From Farysia itapuensis (lineage: Eukaryota > Basidiomycota > Ustilaginomycetes > Ustilaginales > Ustilaginaceae), in the NCBI GenBank assembly GCA_023212645.1, contig JALBYC010000040.1, positions 1 through 64,000 on the forward strand: a stretch of DNA of 64,000 bases, read 5' to 3'. The notes under the pieces were generated by a model. That model did not search any database. It was not told where the DNA came from and saw only the letters and a program-made list of their open reading frames with translations. Each line of letters starts with the position of its first letter. The stretch's first letter is position 1. The position numbers were made by a program, and so were the translations under genes. Shown in pieces: positions 1 to 10,531 of the stretch.

Positions 1-1
1 A

Positions 2-55
2 CCCTAACCCTAACCCTAACCCTAACCCTAACCCTAACCCTAACCCTAACCCTAA
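2..55. repeat. Telomere repeat array, (CCCTAA)x9
   Basis: Nine perfect CCCTAA units follow a single leading A. On the minus strand this is TTAGGG, the standard telomere repeat of many basidiomycetes. The C-rich strand reads 5'->3' from position 1, so this is the left physical end of a chromosome. The array is short, probably because the assembly was trimmed. Confidence 0.98.
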
Positions 56-2080
56 CCATATTCCCTTTGTAATTCGTGTCGGAACCTTGGGATGGACCAT
101 TCCGATGTGGAAGAGGATGCAGTGCTCTGAGACGTGGTGCTGGCACTACGCGGCATATCATTGAGTTTGCGGAAGTTGATGATGGTTCTGGTGATGAAGA
201 AAGGCGTGAGACTGATTGCAGCAGGGCCAAAATTCCGCGCTCAAGGATTTGTCAACGTTCACTTGCTGCGTGCACTGCTTGTTCTTTCATGGTGCAGCTA
301 CACGCTTTCTCCCGCTTGAATTGGTCTCTCGGCTTAAACCACGCAGCTGATTGACAGCCGCCTATCCAGCAGCAGCACTGGCAAGGAGCTCTCTCGAACT
401 GTCGACAGGGTCGTGATCCGTTCATCTACGTGCTCTGCTCGATGAGTCTCGCCTTCCAGCTGTGAGTCTAGAAAGAAGCCGCTTGCTCTCGCTGATGTGT
501 TGCAATGTCGCATCTGCGAAGCTATCAGCTCACTCTCGCATCGCAGCGGAACGCTGACGACTGTTCGGCAGCGGGCACACCTCAGGAAGGCGATGGACCA
601 TGTGCTAGATATAGGCTGGCTACGTTTGCAACTTCGTCGCGTCCGCTCGGCCTAACGACCGACTCTCGACGTCAAGTGATTTGGCAAGTGCGCACTGGCT
701 TTCAGCCAGTTGACGCTCATGTTTCGACCTCACACTTTCAGTACTCTGGTGCATCAGATGGACGCTATGTGTAGCTGCTTTGCACGCCGTGTATTGACAG
801 AACAGCAATACAGCATTCGCAGAACGCTGTGTCAATAAGTCTATTTAGTAGTACCAAGCCAGCTACCGTCGCGATCCGTGCCGTCTTTAGCTGATCTTCA
901 AGGCCATCGGCAACTCGGAGTGATGGCAGGCTTCTTCATGCTCTTGTGTAGCTCTTGCTTGCAAAGCTGCTACACACTTCTCTGCCGAAAGTATACTGCA
1001 CTCTCTGGTGTGTCTGACCTTGTATGGATAGTACGATTGTTGTTCGGTCCTGTCGTAGACATGGCGAATACTCGATCGGATTGGCTCGACATTGTTGTGT
1101 GTGTGAGGCGAACAGTGCTTACCTAGCTGTATGTACTGCTGAAGCGCCTGCTGGCTGGAACAATCAGCTTGCGGGCATCGTTGGTGCTGGCGAGATAGCC
1201 ATGAACGTTGGGTAGGCTCCAGCCTCGGGCAGTAAGACACAGCACAAGGCGATATGGCAAGGTGTACGGTCCGATCGTTACAGCGCGACGTCCACGTGTC
1301 TGGTATTGCGCATCAGTGTGCAGACAAAGCGTTTCACGAAATGTGCTTGATCTCGTGTCACAGAGCGCCCTGAGGACGACACTGGAACTGAGGCGGCATG
1401 TACAAGAGAGCTACCGTTGAGTGATGTCTGCGCATGACTGTCAGCACTGTTGCTATTACTCGAGGCCATGACTGTTGCTGCCGCATTCACTAATCTGAAT
1501 ACGGTTACTGACGCGAACATTGTTGCAGAAACTGGGATGGAAGCTGTTGACTATGCAGGTGATCCGACTGCTGTTCGAGAGTCGATGCTGCTGCTGCTGT
1601 TGCTGATGTTATTCATGCAGACTGGTCTTGTGACTGCGACTGCTTCCTTTGTTGTTGCTGGCATTGCCAATGTTGAAGTTGCTCTTGCTGTAGCCTTTGT
1701 CCGTGCAAATATTGCCATTGACAACGATTCTGTTGTGGTTGCTGTTGCCATTGCGAATGCTTACTGATGACAACCTGTATTGAGACAAAGACGTGTGAGC
1801 ATATACTGTGAGTGAACTGATGACTTACAGTAGAAGAATGCACGGGCGAGGCAGGTGATAGCTGCTGTGTACACTTCTACATTGCTGAAGATATTACTGC
1901 ATTGCTGAGTATACTTTTTCGGTGGAGTTTGACACTGCGCGCTGAGGATTGACAGCGAGATGCCCCTCATTATGTCTTGCGTTGCTACGAGCGTGCTGAT
2001 GCGCGTGCGAATGCTTGACATCGTCAGGTCATGCAGGATGGTGAGAGCAGCTCCGGCTTCTTTTCAGCAGCTTTGGCTGT

Positions 2081-2129
2081 TATAGCCACATCGTTGAGCT
2101 CGTCTGCTATAGCCACATTGTTGAGCTCG
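2081..2129. repeat. Short direct repeat, 22-bp unit x2
   Basis: Two copies of a 22-bp unit (TATAGCCACA, then TYGTTGAGCTCG) start at 2081 and 2108, with one mismatch and 5 bp between them. A further shorter duplication nearby, a CTCGGAGTTGAA word near 2190-2240, indicates local slippage or duplication in non-coding subtelomeric DNA. Confidence 0.8.
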
Positions 2130-2258
2130 CAATGGTATCCTCTGCTGCCAATGGACGAATTTTGCAGCTGGTGGTCGAGAAGCAAAGTGCACTCGGAGTT
2201 GAAGGGTCCACTTGAAACAGTGTGCGGTGTGCTCGGAGTTGAACGCGGGATCTTGCTA

Positions 2259-2278
2259 CTCCACATGTCCGAGTTCCG
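2259..2278 (+). repeat. 20-bp word shared with 7595-7614 (copy 1)
   Basis: CTCCACATGTCCGAGTTCCG here matches CTCCACATGTCCGAATTCCG at 7595-7614, 19 of 20 identical and in the same orientation. The flanks do not obviously extend the match. It may be a remnant of a dispersed subtelomeric repeat. Confidence 0.55.
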
Positions 2279-3539
2279 GAGGTAATGAAAATCAGCGACA
2301 GCGTGGCTCAATCGTTCCGTCCTACCTGTTGCCAATCGTGCCAAATTTCATAGCATGTGTCAGCCTGACATGCAGAAGGGATAGCATACATCCAGCCTAG
2401 GCTCTGGCCGCTGCATATCTGTTGCTTTCAGCCAGCATGCATTCACGTCGGTCTACAAAAGCCATCCGCCGGACACACCCGGTCTGCATGAGGTGAGCTT
2501 GCGTTGTTGCGACTGTTTCTCCATCTCCTTGTACTCTCATCTCGAATCTACCTCAAGTATGACTCTGGCAACAGAAACTTCTCCCACCAATCGTCTGGTG
2601 TCTCTGATGTGCGCTGCCGGTGTGCTTTCAGCTTGCTACCAGCAGTTGCTCTCGCTCGTTCTTGCCTCGCACAGTGCGAGACGCATGTCAGCATGACGCA
2701 ATGTTGTTCGCCGTCAATCCTTGTGCCATCCTCAGGAGTTAGCACAGCGGCACGAGACTATCATCAGTGCTCGAGAAGCATCTTTGATTCAGATGGTCAA
2801 TGGTGCCAACATTTGCTACGTGACCAGACACCTTCAGCCTCTCTCGGTGTCGTCATGTGGTGGCGAATCTATCGAAAGCGGCTTTGGTGGAATGCCGCGA
2901 CGTTCACAGTTGCTCAGCCTCCTTGGCAAGTATTCAAGAAACTGGCTCTCGCTGCACCCGAAAGCGATCTACGACAGAAGGTCCAGGAAGCTTGATCGCT
3001 TGCCCACAATGCTGTTGCATGTGCTATGTCGCATAGCTTGACACAAGCTAGTGATGGTGCTCAGCCATATTCGAGTGCGCTCCTGGACTCATCAGCACTC
3101 AACACGAGCATATGCTCCGTCATCAGCAGTGGACGCCACATGCTACAGTTCCGCTAGCAGACAGAGACACTTGTCGCGCCTAGCAGTGGATACGAGCACT
3201 TGCTGCCTCATCACACGTAAACCATCGGACGGACAGACGCTGCGCCATCGAAGGGCATATGCTGCGTCTAGGATGCAATGGTGACTGCACTCTGGACGCT
3301 CTGATGACAACGCTGGCCACTCTACAGGCTTCCAAGCCCGCCAACTCCCGACCATGGTTTCAAGCCATCAATCACTAGACTTGGCTCAATCCAGGTAGCC
3401 GCATGCTCGCAACATCTCGCACAAGGTCAACGTCATACAACACGATCTTGACAACACATTCTGTACGACACAATCTTCGCGGACACAAACTTCACACTAT
3501 GTCTGCAGCATGCAATCAAAACTTGTTCGCAATCATGAT

Positions 3540-4491
3540 CTATTCGACAGGCGATAGTGAATAGGGCGAATCAAATTCGTCAAGGTGCTCAGCGAGGAAG
3601 GCATAATCCGCTTCCAACTGCTGCTGGCTGTCAAGAACAGAATCTTCTGCTCGATCTGGGGAGGCATTGTCGTCTGACGAATGCCAATACCAGGGGCGAT
3701 CCTGCCTTGCCTGTTCTATCAGCTCACTGGTGCTTGGCGACGGCTGACTAGGGGGATCAACCACGAAGAGACCCGCTTCGGGGTCGCGACCATCCAGCGA
3801 CTGCATGTGAACATATTCAAAATGTGTGCCATGTGGAACGGACGAGAGAGAATGGACCTCTCGAAGGTGCTGCCGCATCCCAGGGAACGAACGAGCGAGG
3901 AATGCTGCTTGACGACTGGTCAATGGGTCGAGAACCCGACGCTTCGGATGTTGCTGGAGGGGGAGGCAATTGTCGTCGCGCTCCGATCTCAAAGTACTTG
4001 TCCTTTGGATCCATGCCATCCAGAGATTGTACGCAAATAGTCCCATAGTCCGGAAGTATCGGCGCAAAGGTTTTTTTATACTCGCACTTGTGCGAGTGGA
4101 GAAGAGCCAACAGCTCTGACCGCGTGGCGTGCGAGCATGTATGGCAGCCATAGCCCGCGTAGGTCCGGACCCACGGCACGGGCGACGAGAGGGCTGGCGG
4201 CACCGGACAGTCTGTCTCGGCGATTTCCAGACTGTCCAGCCATTCTTGCAGTGCTTCGGAGTCTTCTACCTCGTGCAGCTGCAGCAAATGGCTCTTCAAT
4301 GTAACCTTTGTGAAGGCCGCAAAGTGGTCCGGGCAAACAGCGACAGGCCAAATTGCGTCCACGAGGATGTCTACGTTTTCCGGCCAAAGACACCACTCAT
4401 TTGGATTGATTCTTTGGAATCTTTCCGGGGGAGACGACGGTGGTCTAGCCGTTGCTTTGGGCGAGGAGTCTGGCGTTGGTGTGAAGGACAT
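3540..4491 (-). pseudogene. Broken DUF3505-like zinc-finger gene (telomere-element remnant)
   Basis: Two overlapping minus-strand frames, 4491-3817 and 4151-3540, together look like one decayed gene. The first has a C...H-x4-H finger (SHLLQLH), then PVPWVRTYAGYGCHTC with a following His pair, then a V-Q-S-L ... K-Y-F-E block. This order recalls the fungal DUF3505 domain, known in zinc-finger proteins and in telomere-associated helicase genes. The second frame holds another finger half (MRQHLREVH) and a second Q-S-L-D-G-x-D-P block, so the C-terminal half is duplicated and out of frame. No helicase follows. The family call is by motif order only; an intron could also explain the frame change, although no good GTAAG donor was found. 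Confidence 0.45.
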
Positions 4492-6466
4492 GGATTTGGT
4501 GTGCGTCGGGTATGTGCTACTACAGCACCCAGATAGACGGCATTGTTGGCGTCTCGCCGAACTTCCGGGTCTTGTTCAGCCAATCAGCAAATTCCCGCAC
4601 ATCTACCCATTGCGGTTTGTCGGCGATGGCGATGTGTCGAAACCAGGCGTCGTTCCTGGACAGCCAAGCACTCCAACAAGCTGCCTAGCCATGCGCTTGT
4701 GACTGCATTGGGGCATTCCACACCCAAAGCCGCTGGCTCGTACATCACCAGTGAATGTCCCGGCCGATCTGCTGCTCCTCCTGCAATACTGACCATAGAA
4801 GACCGCACGGTCACTGTAAAGCCGCTGCTATCGAGGAAAAGGACTGCGCTTTACTCCGTGACGTGGGTTTGTGCTCGTGCTTGTCCCACCCTAGTCGTTC
4901 CGGGCCATCTGGAGCACGCTACTGGCTTGCCATCTCCTTCGTTAACGCAGAGTAGAGATGCTTGACTGTGCATGTGAAGCAGGATAGAGAAGAAAGATGG
5001 GAAGCCATGGTCTCGACTGCCAATCACTAGCTGTCTTTATACCCAAGCAAACGACGTAGACAGCCGAGCAGTGCAAGCCCACACCTTGATGAAGCGAAGA
5101 GATATTGCAGATGCGCGGCACGCGATATTGAGATTGCACCTACAACGCTAGTCATGCTCAATCGCATTGGCAAAAGATGATACCTGTTCCGCAGACAAGT
5201 GTCTATTGACTGGATTGCACACCAAAGCACTGCGTTCGACTCGAAGTCATGCTTGTCTCAAGCCCAGAAAGCAGGTTTGAAAGCTCGCATTTGTCTTCCT
5301 GATGGACTTGCATCGTAATCAGGCGTTGCGGGCATAGCCAAGAACGAGGAGGCATGCGGGCACATGCATGATGGTGGGAGCCAAGACTTCATGTGTTACG
5401 CAGATGCCCACCATCCATTGCGACTTCATAGCACGGCTGAATAGCTGAAGAAGGCGTAGCACACAAGCACGGTTGAGAGAAGGTTGATGAAGGGAGGGAC
5501 GAAGGAGTGTGCGGTGCATGTGCTATCTATATTCCTTCTGCGGAACAAAGGGCCCACACGCAAGCGGAAAGAGAAAGGGCCTGGGAAAAGGCTGCCGTGC
5601 GAGACGCACCATCTAGGTCGGCATCGGGACACATGAGCACCGTGGTCTCGGGTGACCACACGAACAATAGCAACGCATTGCCAGGGGGAAATGCTACGTA
5701 TGGAAGGCTTTGTTCACAACGATACAGGCATTCACACCTGGAGATCTGTCGAGCTGTCAAGATGCCAATCCAATCTGAAATTTCAGCTGCACGGACACCG
5801 TCTCAGATGTCCTTCGCTGGAGATGGCAAAGCACTTATGTCGACCCGCCTTACGTCTTGTGCCGCGTCGTATCGTTCGATCTTTCGTACGAGCCTTGCGA
5901 ACAAGACTATTGTGTAGTCCTCGCTCCAATGCCTTCCGGACTCTGCTGGGTCATCTGAACCACCCGTAAAATGTTTCAGTGAAGCGCAGTGCTAAGTGCG
6001 GCTACCGACGGCTGTAGTGCTTGAACACAGTTTCCGTTTCATTTCGCTCATGTATTGTTCAGCCTTCTGTGCAGAAGCTCGATCACTCAAAGACGCCGGA
6101 GACTGACGACCAATTTGGCGACTGGGATGATGATGAGCCGGCTCAGCGAGGCGGCACAGACGACTCTGGCTTCTTTTCCGATATGCTCGGCCCTGACAGC
6201 CTTGATGCACTACAAGACAATGGCTTCTGCACGAAGACGATGTTGATCTGCGGGATGATCCGGTCTACAGCATAGACTGCAATGCGAAAGTGCAACACTG
6301 ACACAAGTCTTCAACGCATACGCTCCGAGAGTGTGTCACATTGGGAGATTTCGCCCATCTCCAGATCGCTGTATCATCGGATACACTCAACACGCTCATC
6401 AGGTTGTGAGAAATGTAAGAACAGTCATCGTGACATGGTATCGGAGGCTGAAGGTGTGAGTCACAT
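4492..6466. other. Subtelomeric stretch without a supported gene
   Basis: About 2 kb with only short, unconvincing frames. A minus-strand fragment near 4,700-4,520 (PQWVDVREFADWLNK, bounded by stops on both sides) has a protein-like look and could be another remnant of the DUF3505-like gene region. I saw no transposase, reverse transcriptase or helicase motif and no RNA gene. Confidence 0.55.
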
Positions 6467-7501
6467 TTACAGCAGGCTTGATTGATGCGGATTTGCTTGA
6501 TGCATGTGCCAGAGGTGTTGCAACTGCTCGCATACTTTGGCTTTGTACGGGCCCATCAACCAAGCTTTGATCCGATGTATGATGTACGCCAGCTGTACTC
6601 GATCGTTGAAGTAGCTGATCTCCAACGACCTGGGCAAGATCGGAACGATTTTCTGCGAAAGAGTCAGTAAGATGATCCGCCATACTATGATCGCCAGACT
6701 TACAATGGTTTTGTTCACGTCCGAGTCTTGATAGGCGACATACACTTTCCATAGTTCGCCTGCACTGGCAAGTAGCACAACGCAGTGCTGATGTGGGACT
6801 TCGCTGAGACAGGTCAACTCGTCAAGTAGAGCAAGAGCTCTGGTCGCACCAACGGCTACCTCGTTCTCGGCGTCATGTAGAAGTGGTATAGTCGACTTGG
6901 CTTTGTAAACGACTGATGGGTAAATGAGAGCGTCTTGTTCCGAAGGGCTGTAGACCAGCCGGATTCCCGAGGCGTTTGACAGAGAGTCAAGGACTAGTAT
7001 GTCGAGAGGGCCATCGTTCACGTCCGCGAATGCTAACCCGACTGCAATATCTGGACTCGCCTCCGGAAGAGTAGCCGTTCGCTCAAGCCCTTGGTTCCAT
7101 CTCTCATTTGCATGGAACTGCAGTTGGTCTCGCGCTGAATCGCAAATGAGCGCCTCCAACATGATATGGTTCACTGCAACCTGCCACTTTGACTCATTAG
7201 AGTAACGGAGACCTCTGAAGGTTCGCGTGGGAACTTTGCGGGCGTAGAGGATCGCGGCTGACACTTCGTCGATCTCTTCAGTGGAGAGATTAACAGAAGA
7301 CAGTAGTCTCGCATTCTGTTCGTCGTCTTTCTCGCTTAAGATTGGCAGGTACGGAAAGTGAGCCAGATGTGCAATGAGTGCAGAGGTAGGTGCCGGAGAG
7401 ATTGCTTCAAAGTCGACAAATTCAACAAGGGCAGGTTTCAGCGTCCAATCTCGGAACAGACCGTCAATTGAGTACGCATCAGTACCATCGGTATGCGACA
7501 T
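6467..7501 (-). CDS. PD-(D/E)XK nuclease-like protein, intact copy 1
   Basis: Exons 7501-6704 and 6652-6467 encode 327 aa. The 51-nt intron has a GTAAGT donor, CTGAC branch and CAG acceptor; it is a multiple of three and stop-free, so read-through also stays open. The protein has a helical N-terminal part, then LDILVLDSLS, then VVYKAKS, then a helical tail with ATRALALLDEL. This resembles lineage-expanded fungal proteins with a PD-(D/E)XK nuclease-like fold, where the last strand carries [D/E]-x-K. Here the acidic residue is Lys (codon 6904-6902), whereas the paralogue at 8180-9425 has YEAK. The protein may therefore be catalytically dead. The family call is inferred from motif layout; the paralogy is seen directly. 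Confidence 0.55.
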   Translation of the reverse strand: MSHTDGTDAYSIDGLFRDWTLKPALVEFVDFEAISPAPTSALIAHLAHFPYLPILSEKDDEQNARLLSSVNLSTEEIDEVSAAILYARKVPTRTFRGLRYSNESKWQVAVNHIMLEALICDSARDQLQFHANERWNQGLERTATLPEASPDIAVGLAFADVNDGPLDILVLDSLSNASGIRLVYSPSEQDALIYPSVVYKAKSTIPLLHDAENEVAVGATRALALLDELTCLSEVPHQHCVVLLASAGELWKVYVAYQDSDVNKTIVSLAIIVWRIILLTLSQKIVPILPRSLEISYFNDRVQLAYIIHRIKAWLMGPYKAKVCEQLQHLWHMHQANPHQSSLL

Positions 7502-8179
7502 GCTGCAAAAAGACGCCTGTGAAGGCTGTGATGATCGTGGGCAAGCTTGCCCGGTGTCGAACGATTAGATTGAATCGGATGGGCGGACAGGCTGCTCCAC
7601 ATGTCCGAATTCCGAGGTCGAGAACGAAGGTGCGATTGGTCTGTCTTTCGCCCGCTATACTTGTCTGCCTGCGGTTCACATTCGCGGCTCGCTGAACTCT
7701 CGCTGATACCTACGCGCTGTCAATCGAATGCTACAGCCCGAGCCGAAGATTTCATCAGGATGCCATTTGAGCCAGATCGAGTGTAGCTCTGCTCAGCTCG
7801 AAGAGCTTGACTAGCAGAGACAGAGCCAAGATGTCTATCAATCTACTTGTATAAGCAAGCAGAACAACACGTCTCACCAACACAGATGCGCGTCTTCTTC
7901 TACACAATAATGTATTGTCATTGCGGAAAGTCGTATCATACATCGCAATGCAGAAAACCGATAAAGAGCTTCGAGAGTCAGCGTCCAAGGTAGATGCTTC
8001 AAGGATGTCGAGTTTTCGGATCGGACGATTGCGCATACGCAGTACTACAGCCTAGTGCCCTTACAGGCTTGGTCACGGTGACAATGCGATCGGCACGTCA
8101 CATATCTTGGCAACTTTTTCGTTCAGGAGAGTAGCAGACACGATCGGTCATGGCGAGACCATAATACGAGGTAGGCTGA
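7502..8179. other. Spacer between the two nuclease-like paralogues
   Basis: About 680 bp holding the promoter of the copy at 6467-7501 and the 3' flank of the copy at 8180-9425. It contains the second member of the 20-bp shared word at 7595-7614. A 93-codon frame on the minus strand (8036-7755) has no homology I recognise and is probably not a gene. Confidence 0.5.
7595..7614 (+). repeat. 20-bp word shared with 2259-2278 (copy 2)
   Basis: See 2259-2278: 19 of 20 bases identical, same orientation. It lies about 95 bp upstream of the intact nuclease-like gene, so a regulatory role or a repeat remnant are both possible. Confidence 0.55.
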
Positions 8180-9425
8180 TCAACGTGTGCTTCCCGGACT
8201 CCGCTGCAGACTTTGCTGATAGTTGTCCCAGACCTGTCCTACTTGCTCATAGATTTTGTCTCGATGTGTGCCTGTCATCCATGCCCTGATTCGCAGAATG
8301 ACATATGCCAACTGAACCCTGTGATTGAAGTACGTGATTTCCAGCGACGCTGGTACGACCAGGATGATCTTCTATGCCAGTGTTAGTAAGATGCCTGGCA
8401 GACTCAACCAACGGCAAGCTTACCACTGTCTTGTTCGTGTCAGACTCCTGATAGGCGACGTATATTCTCCTTTGGTCTCCTGCACTGACGAGCAGTATGA
8501 CAGAGTGTTGATAGGTGCTGTCGCTGAGCGCAGATAGCTCATCGAGCAGAGCTAGCGCTCGGGTCGCGCAAACAGCTGCCTGGTTCTCGGCATTTTCGAT
8601 GAAAGACTTTGCGGACTTGGCCTCGTAGATGACAGCAGGGAAGACCAGCATGTCCTGATACGACGGGCTACATACCAAACGGATGCCTGTCGCCTCTGAG
8701 AGTGTCGTGAGATTTAACTTGCTCATAGGGGAAGAGACTGCCTTCGACATTGCTAGTCCAATGTGTCACCGCGGCGCTGGAGCGCGCTCCGGTTGCGACG
8801 CGTGCACCCACCCGGGCGCTATACAGCACGCGCCGCCCGTAGTCTGCACTTGTCCCTCATCCAGCAATCTCAACCTCCCTCGCTGTCTGAGCTCCTGTTC
8901 GCGCGTGCCTGTTCCCCCTCGCGGTCACACAATGACAATGTTAGGCGTGGATTTCGGCAAGTTTGCAGTTCATTCCGACCCGAGACTCCAGGTCTGGTCC
9001 GCCTGGAAATCCAGCGGACTGCAGGCTGCTTTGCCGATAAGTGCATCCAAGATGTAGTTGCTAACATTGACCCGCCACTTCGACTCGATGGCATTGCGAA
9101 GGTTTCTTAAGTCCTCGGTAGAAACCTTGCTGCGTGCATAGACAATCGCTGCTTGCAATTCTGCTCTCTCCTCAGCCGAGAGATTTGCAGCAGTCATGAG
9201 TTTCGCGTTGTGCTCGTCCTGATCTTCGCTTTCCTTTAAGTTTACAGGGGGCGTCCAGTGCGCCAGATAGGAGATGAGCTCAGCCGGACGCTCAGGAGCA
9301 CTTGTATCGTATTCCTCGATATGAATGTGCGCCGCAGGCAATTCTGTGTCTCGAAACGTTAGGTCGAGCGTTGAGGTGAGAGTGCATGTATGGACGCGAC
9401 GGCTCGACATATCGAGCAGAGACAA
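8180..9425 (-). pseudogene. PD-(D/E)XK nuclease-like paralogue, copy 2, broken
   Basis: This copy aligns end to end with the gene at 6467-7501: ESKW near the middle, ATGIRLV, VIYEAKS, ATRALALLDEL, then a tail with YFNHRVQLAY. A 52-nt intron at 8423-8372 sits at the same place as in copy 1. Two lesions break it. The codon at 8972-8970 is TGA where copy 1 has CGA (Arg). A 168-bp inverted-repeat element (8763-8930) interrupts the frame just after; with it removed the frame reads TANLPKSTPNIVIGLA against TATLPEASPDIAVGLA in copy 1. Unlike copy 1, it keeps the acidic residue of the E-x-K motif. Confidence 0.8.
8763..8930. mobile_element. MITE-like insertion with 11-bp TIRs and AAT target duplication
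   Basis: The left end GTGTCACCGCG and the right end CGCGGTCACAC form inverted repeats matching at 10 of 11 positions. The element is flanked by AAT at 8760-8762 and 8931-8933; CAAT on both sides is also possible, giving a 4-bp duplication. The interior is GC-rich, unlike its flanks, and encodes nothing. Excision of the element plus one AAT restores the reading frame of the host pseudogene relative to its paralogue, which independently confirms the boundaries. A non-autonomous DNA transposon is the simplest reading. The superfamily cannot be assigned from these ends alone. No second copy was seen in the window. Confidence 0.85.
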
Positions 9426-9855
9426 CTTGCGCAGCCGATGGAGGTTGGATGAGAGACACGAGAGAGATGGCTATGGTGTCACGGGCGCGGCGTGTATCAG
9501 GTAGAGACACCCGGGCACCGGCAGCAATAGAGAGAAGATTTTTGATAGGGGAAAGGAGTGCGACTAGTGCGGTGTAAGAGAGTCTATATACTGTGCCCTT
9601 GAGGTCTCATAAGCGGAGACCTCAGCGCACGGCCGCACGGAGGTGGGCTGGTGGCCCCTGCTCCTCCACTCCTGTCACTACCGTGACACTGTTAAGGTTT
9701 TGTGTCATCAGTCGGTGCGCGTAGTGAGAAAACAGGCGAGATGAAGATGGCAAACAGAGAACAGGTGAGCTACCTCTGTCACTGAGTCGTCGAAGCAATC
9801 GGCGGTGCAAAGCAGAATCAGATTACAGAGTCTCTCGTATGGACCTATACTGTGT
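9426..9855. other. Intergenic region with a short hairpin
   Basis: About 430 bp between the broken nuclease-like gene and the secreted-protein gene at 9856. It contains the hairpin at 9601-9623 and a TATATA-like stretch near 9,585 that could serve the minus-strand gene starting at 9425. No further reading frame is supported. Confidence 0.5.
9601..9623. repeat. Hairpin, 8-bp stem GAGGTCTC/GAGACCTC
   Basis: GAGGTCTC at 9601-9608 and its exact reverse complement GAGACCTC at 9616-9623 enclose a 7-nt loop. It lies about 180 bp upstream of the start of the broken nuclease-like gene. It could be a protein-binding palindrome or chance. Confidence 0.6.
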
Positions 9856-10531
9856 CTAGGCGTTGTCGTACTGAGCACAGCCGGGAATCATCTTGTTGAC
9901 CTGGTTAGAGCTGTACAAGAATGCAAAGAGATCAGTCAATGTGATCCCAGTGACACGGCGACTCTGTGGAAACTTACGAGTAGAACTGTCCGCAAGAGTA
10001 CTTTGCCTGCAGGCAAGCATCCTTGGCCTCACCTTGTCCAGAGTTGACACTACTGCGAGCGGCTTGCAGCTCAGAGTTGCAGAACTGCAAGTTGTTCTTG
10101 CACTCTGGAGTGGCACCACGGATGCCAGCCGAAAGTCCATACAGAACATTGCTGACGCCGTTGAGCAGACTTGTGGTCAGTCCATCGGTGGCGCTTGACA
10201 CGATCTGCTGAACGTTGGCGTCGGCGTTGGATTCCTTGATCAGGCCGTCGATGCCCTTGAGAATGCCTTGCGAGCTGACAGCGACGTTGCCCGACTATGT
10301 GAGGATGAGACGTCATTGCGGTCAGCAGACTTTCTTGGCCCACGCAGCATTGACGAGCCGGCTTACCTGGTAGTCAAGGAAGGCAGTGAAAGGGGACACA
10401 ATGCCGCCACAAAGAGCATCCTCACCCGCTTGGACAGCTTGAGAAGTCTGAGCCGACTTGGATGAGGCCGGAGCGGCAGCGGCCATACCGGCAATGGTGG
10501 CGGCAACAAGGAGCTGGAATCGGAACTGCAT
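9856..10531 (-). CDS. Small secreted Cys-containing protein (effector candidate)
   Basis: Three exons, 10531-10367, 10294-9978 and 9910-9856, encode 178 aa. Both introns (72 and 67 nt) have GTAAG donors and AG acceptors, and splicing yields one continuous frame. The N-terminus is a clear signal peptide with a hydrophobic core and an A-A-A-A-P-A cleavage region near residue 20. The mature part is Ala/Ser/Asn-rich with six Cys: one near residue 41, a C-x6-C pair (PECKNNLQFC), another C-x6-C pair (DACLQAKYSC) and a final PGC. There is no membrane segment after the signal peptide. I do not recognise the family. Subtelomeric position, size and secretion fit an effector or surface protein. A TATA-like box lies about 90 bp upstream. 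Confidence 0.85.

Larger units (their letters stand above)
56..3539. other. Subtelomeric stretch without a recognisable gene
   Basis: About 3.5 kb directly inside the telomere. Reading frames are short, overlap on both strands and show no recognisable domain or plausible start. A stretch near 1,580-1,750 is rich in TTG/CTG-type triplets and gives Leu/Val- or Gln-rich translations, which is composition rather than coding. Two short repeat structures are listed separately. No RecQ-type helicase motifs, which often mark fungal subtelomeres, were seen. Confidence 0.7.

Noticed and set aside
1450..1767. Hydrophobic 105-codon frame suggesting a membrane peptide
   Set aside because: Its Leu/Val/Ala content comes from a TTG/CTG/GTT triplet-rich stretch. 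The opposite strand gives an equally long Gln-rich frame, so this is sequence composition.
2504..2995. A 163-codon plus-strand frame in the subtelomere
   Set aside because: No domain, no homology recognised, and composition like the surrounding non-coding DNA.
56..6466. Expected subtelomeric RecQ-type helicase
   Set aside because: I looked for Walker A (G-x-G-K-S/T), DEAH and helicase C-terminal motifs in all frames and saw none. Only the zinc-finger remnant is present.
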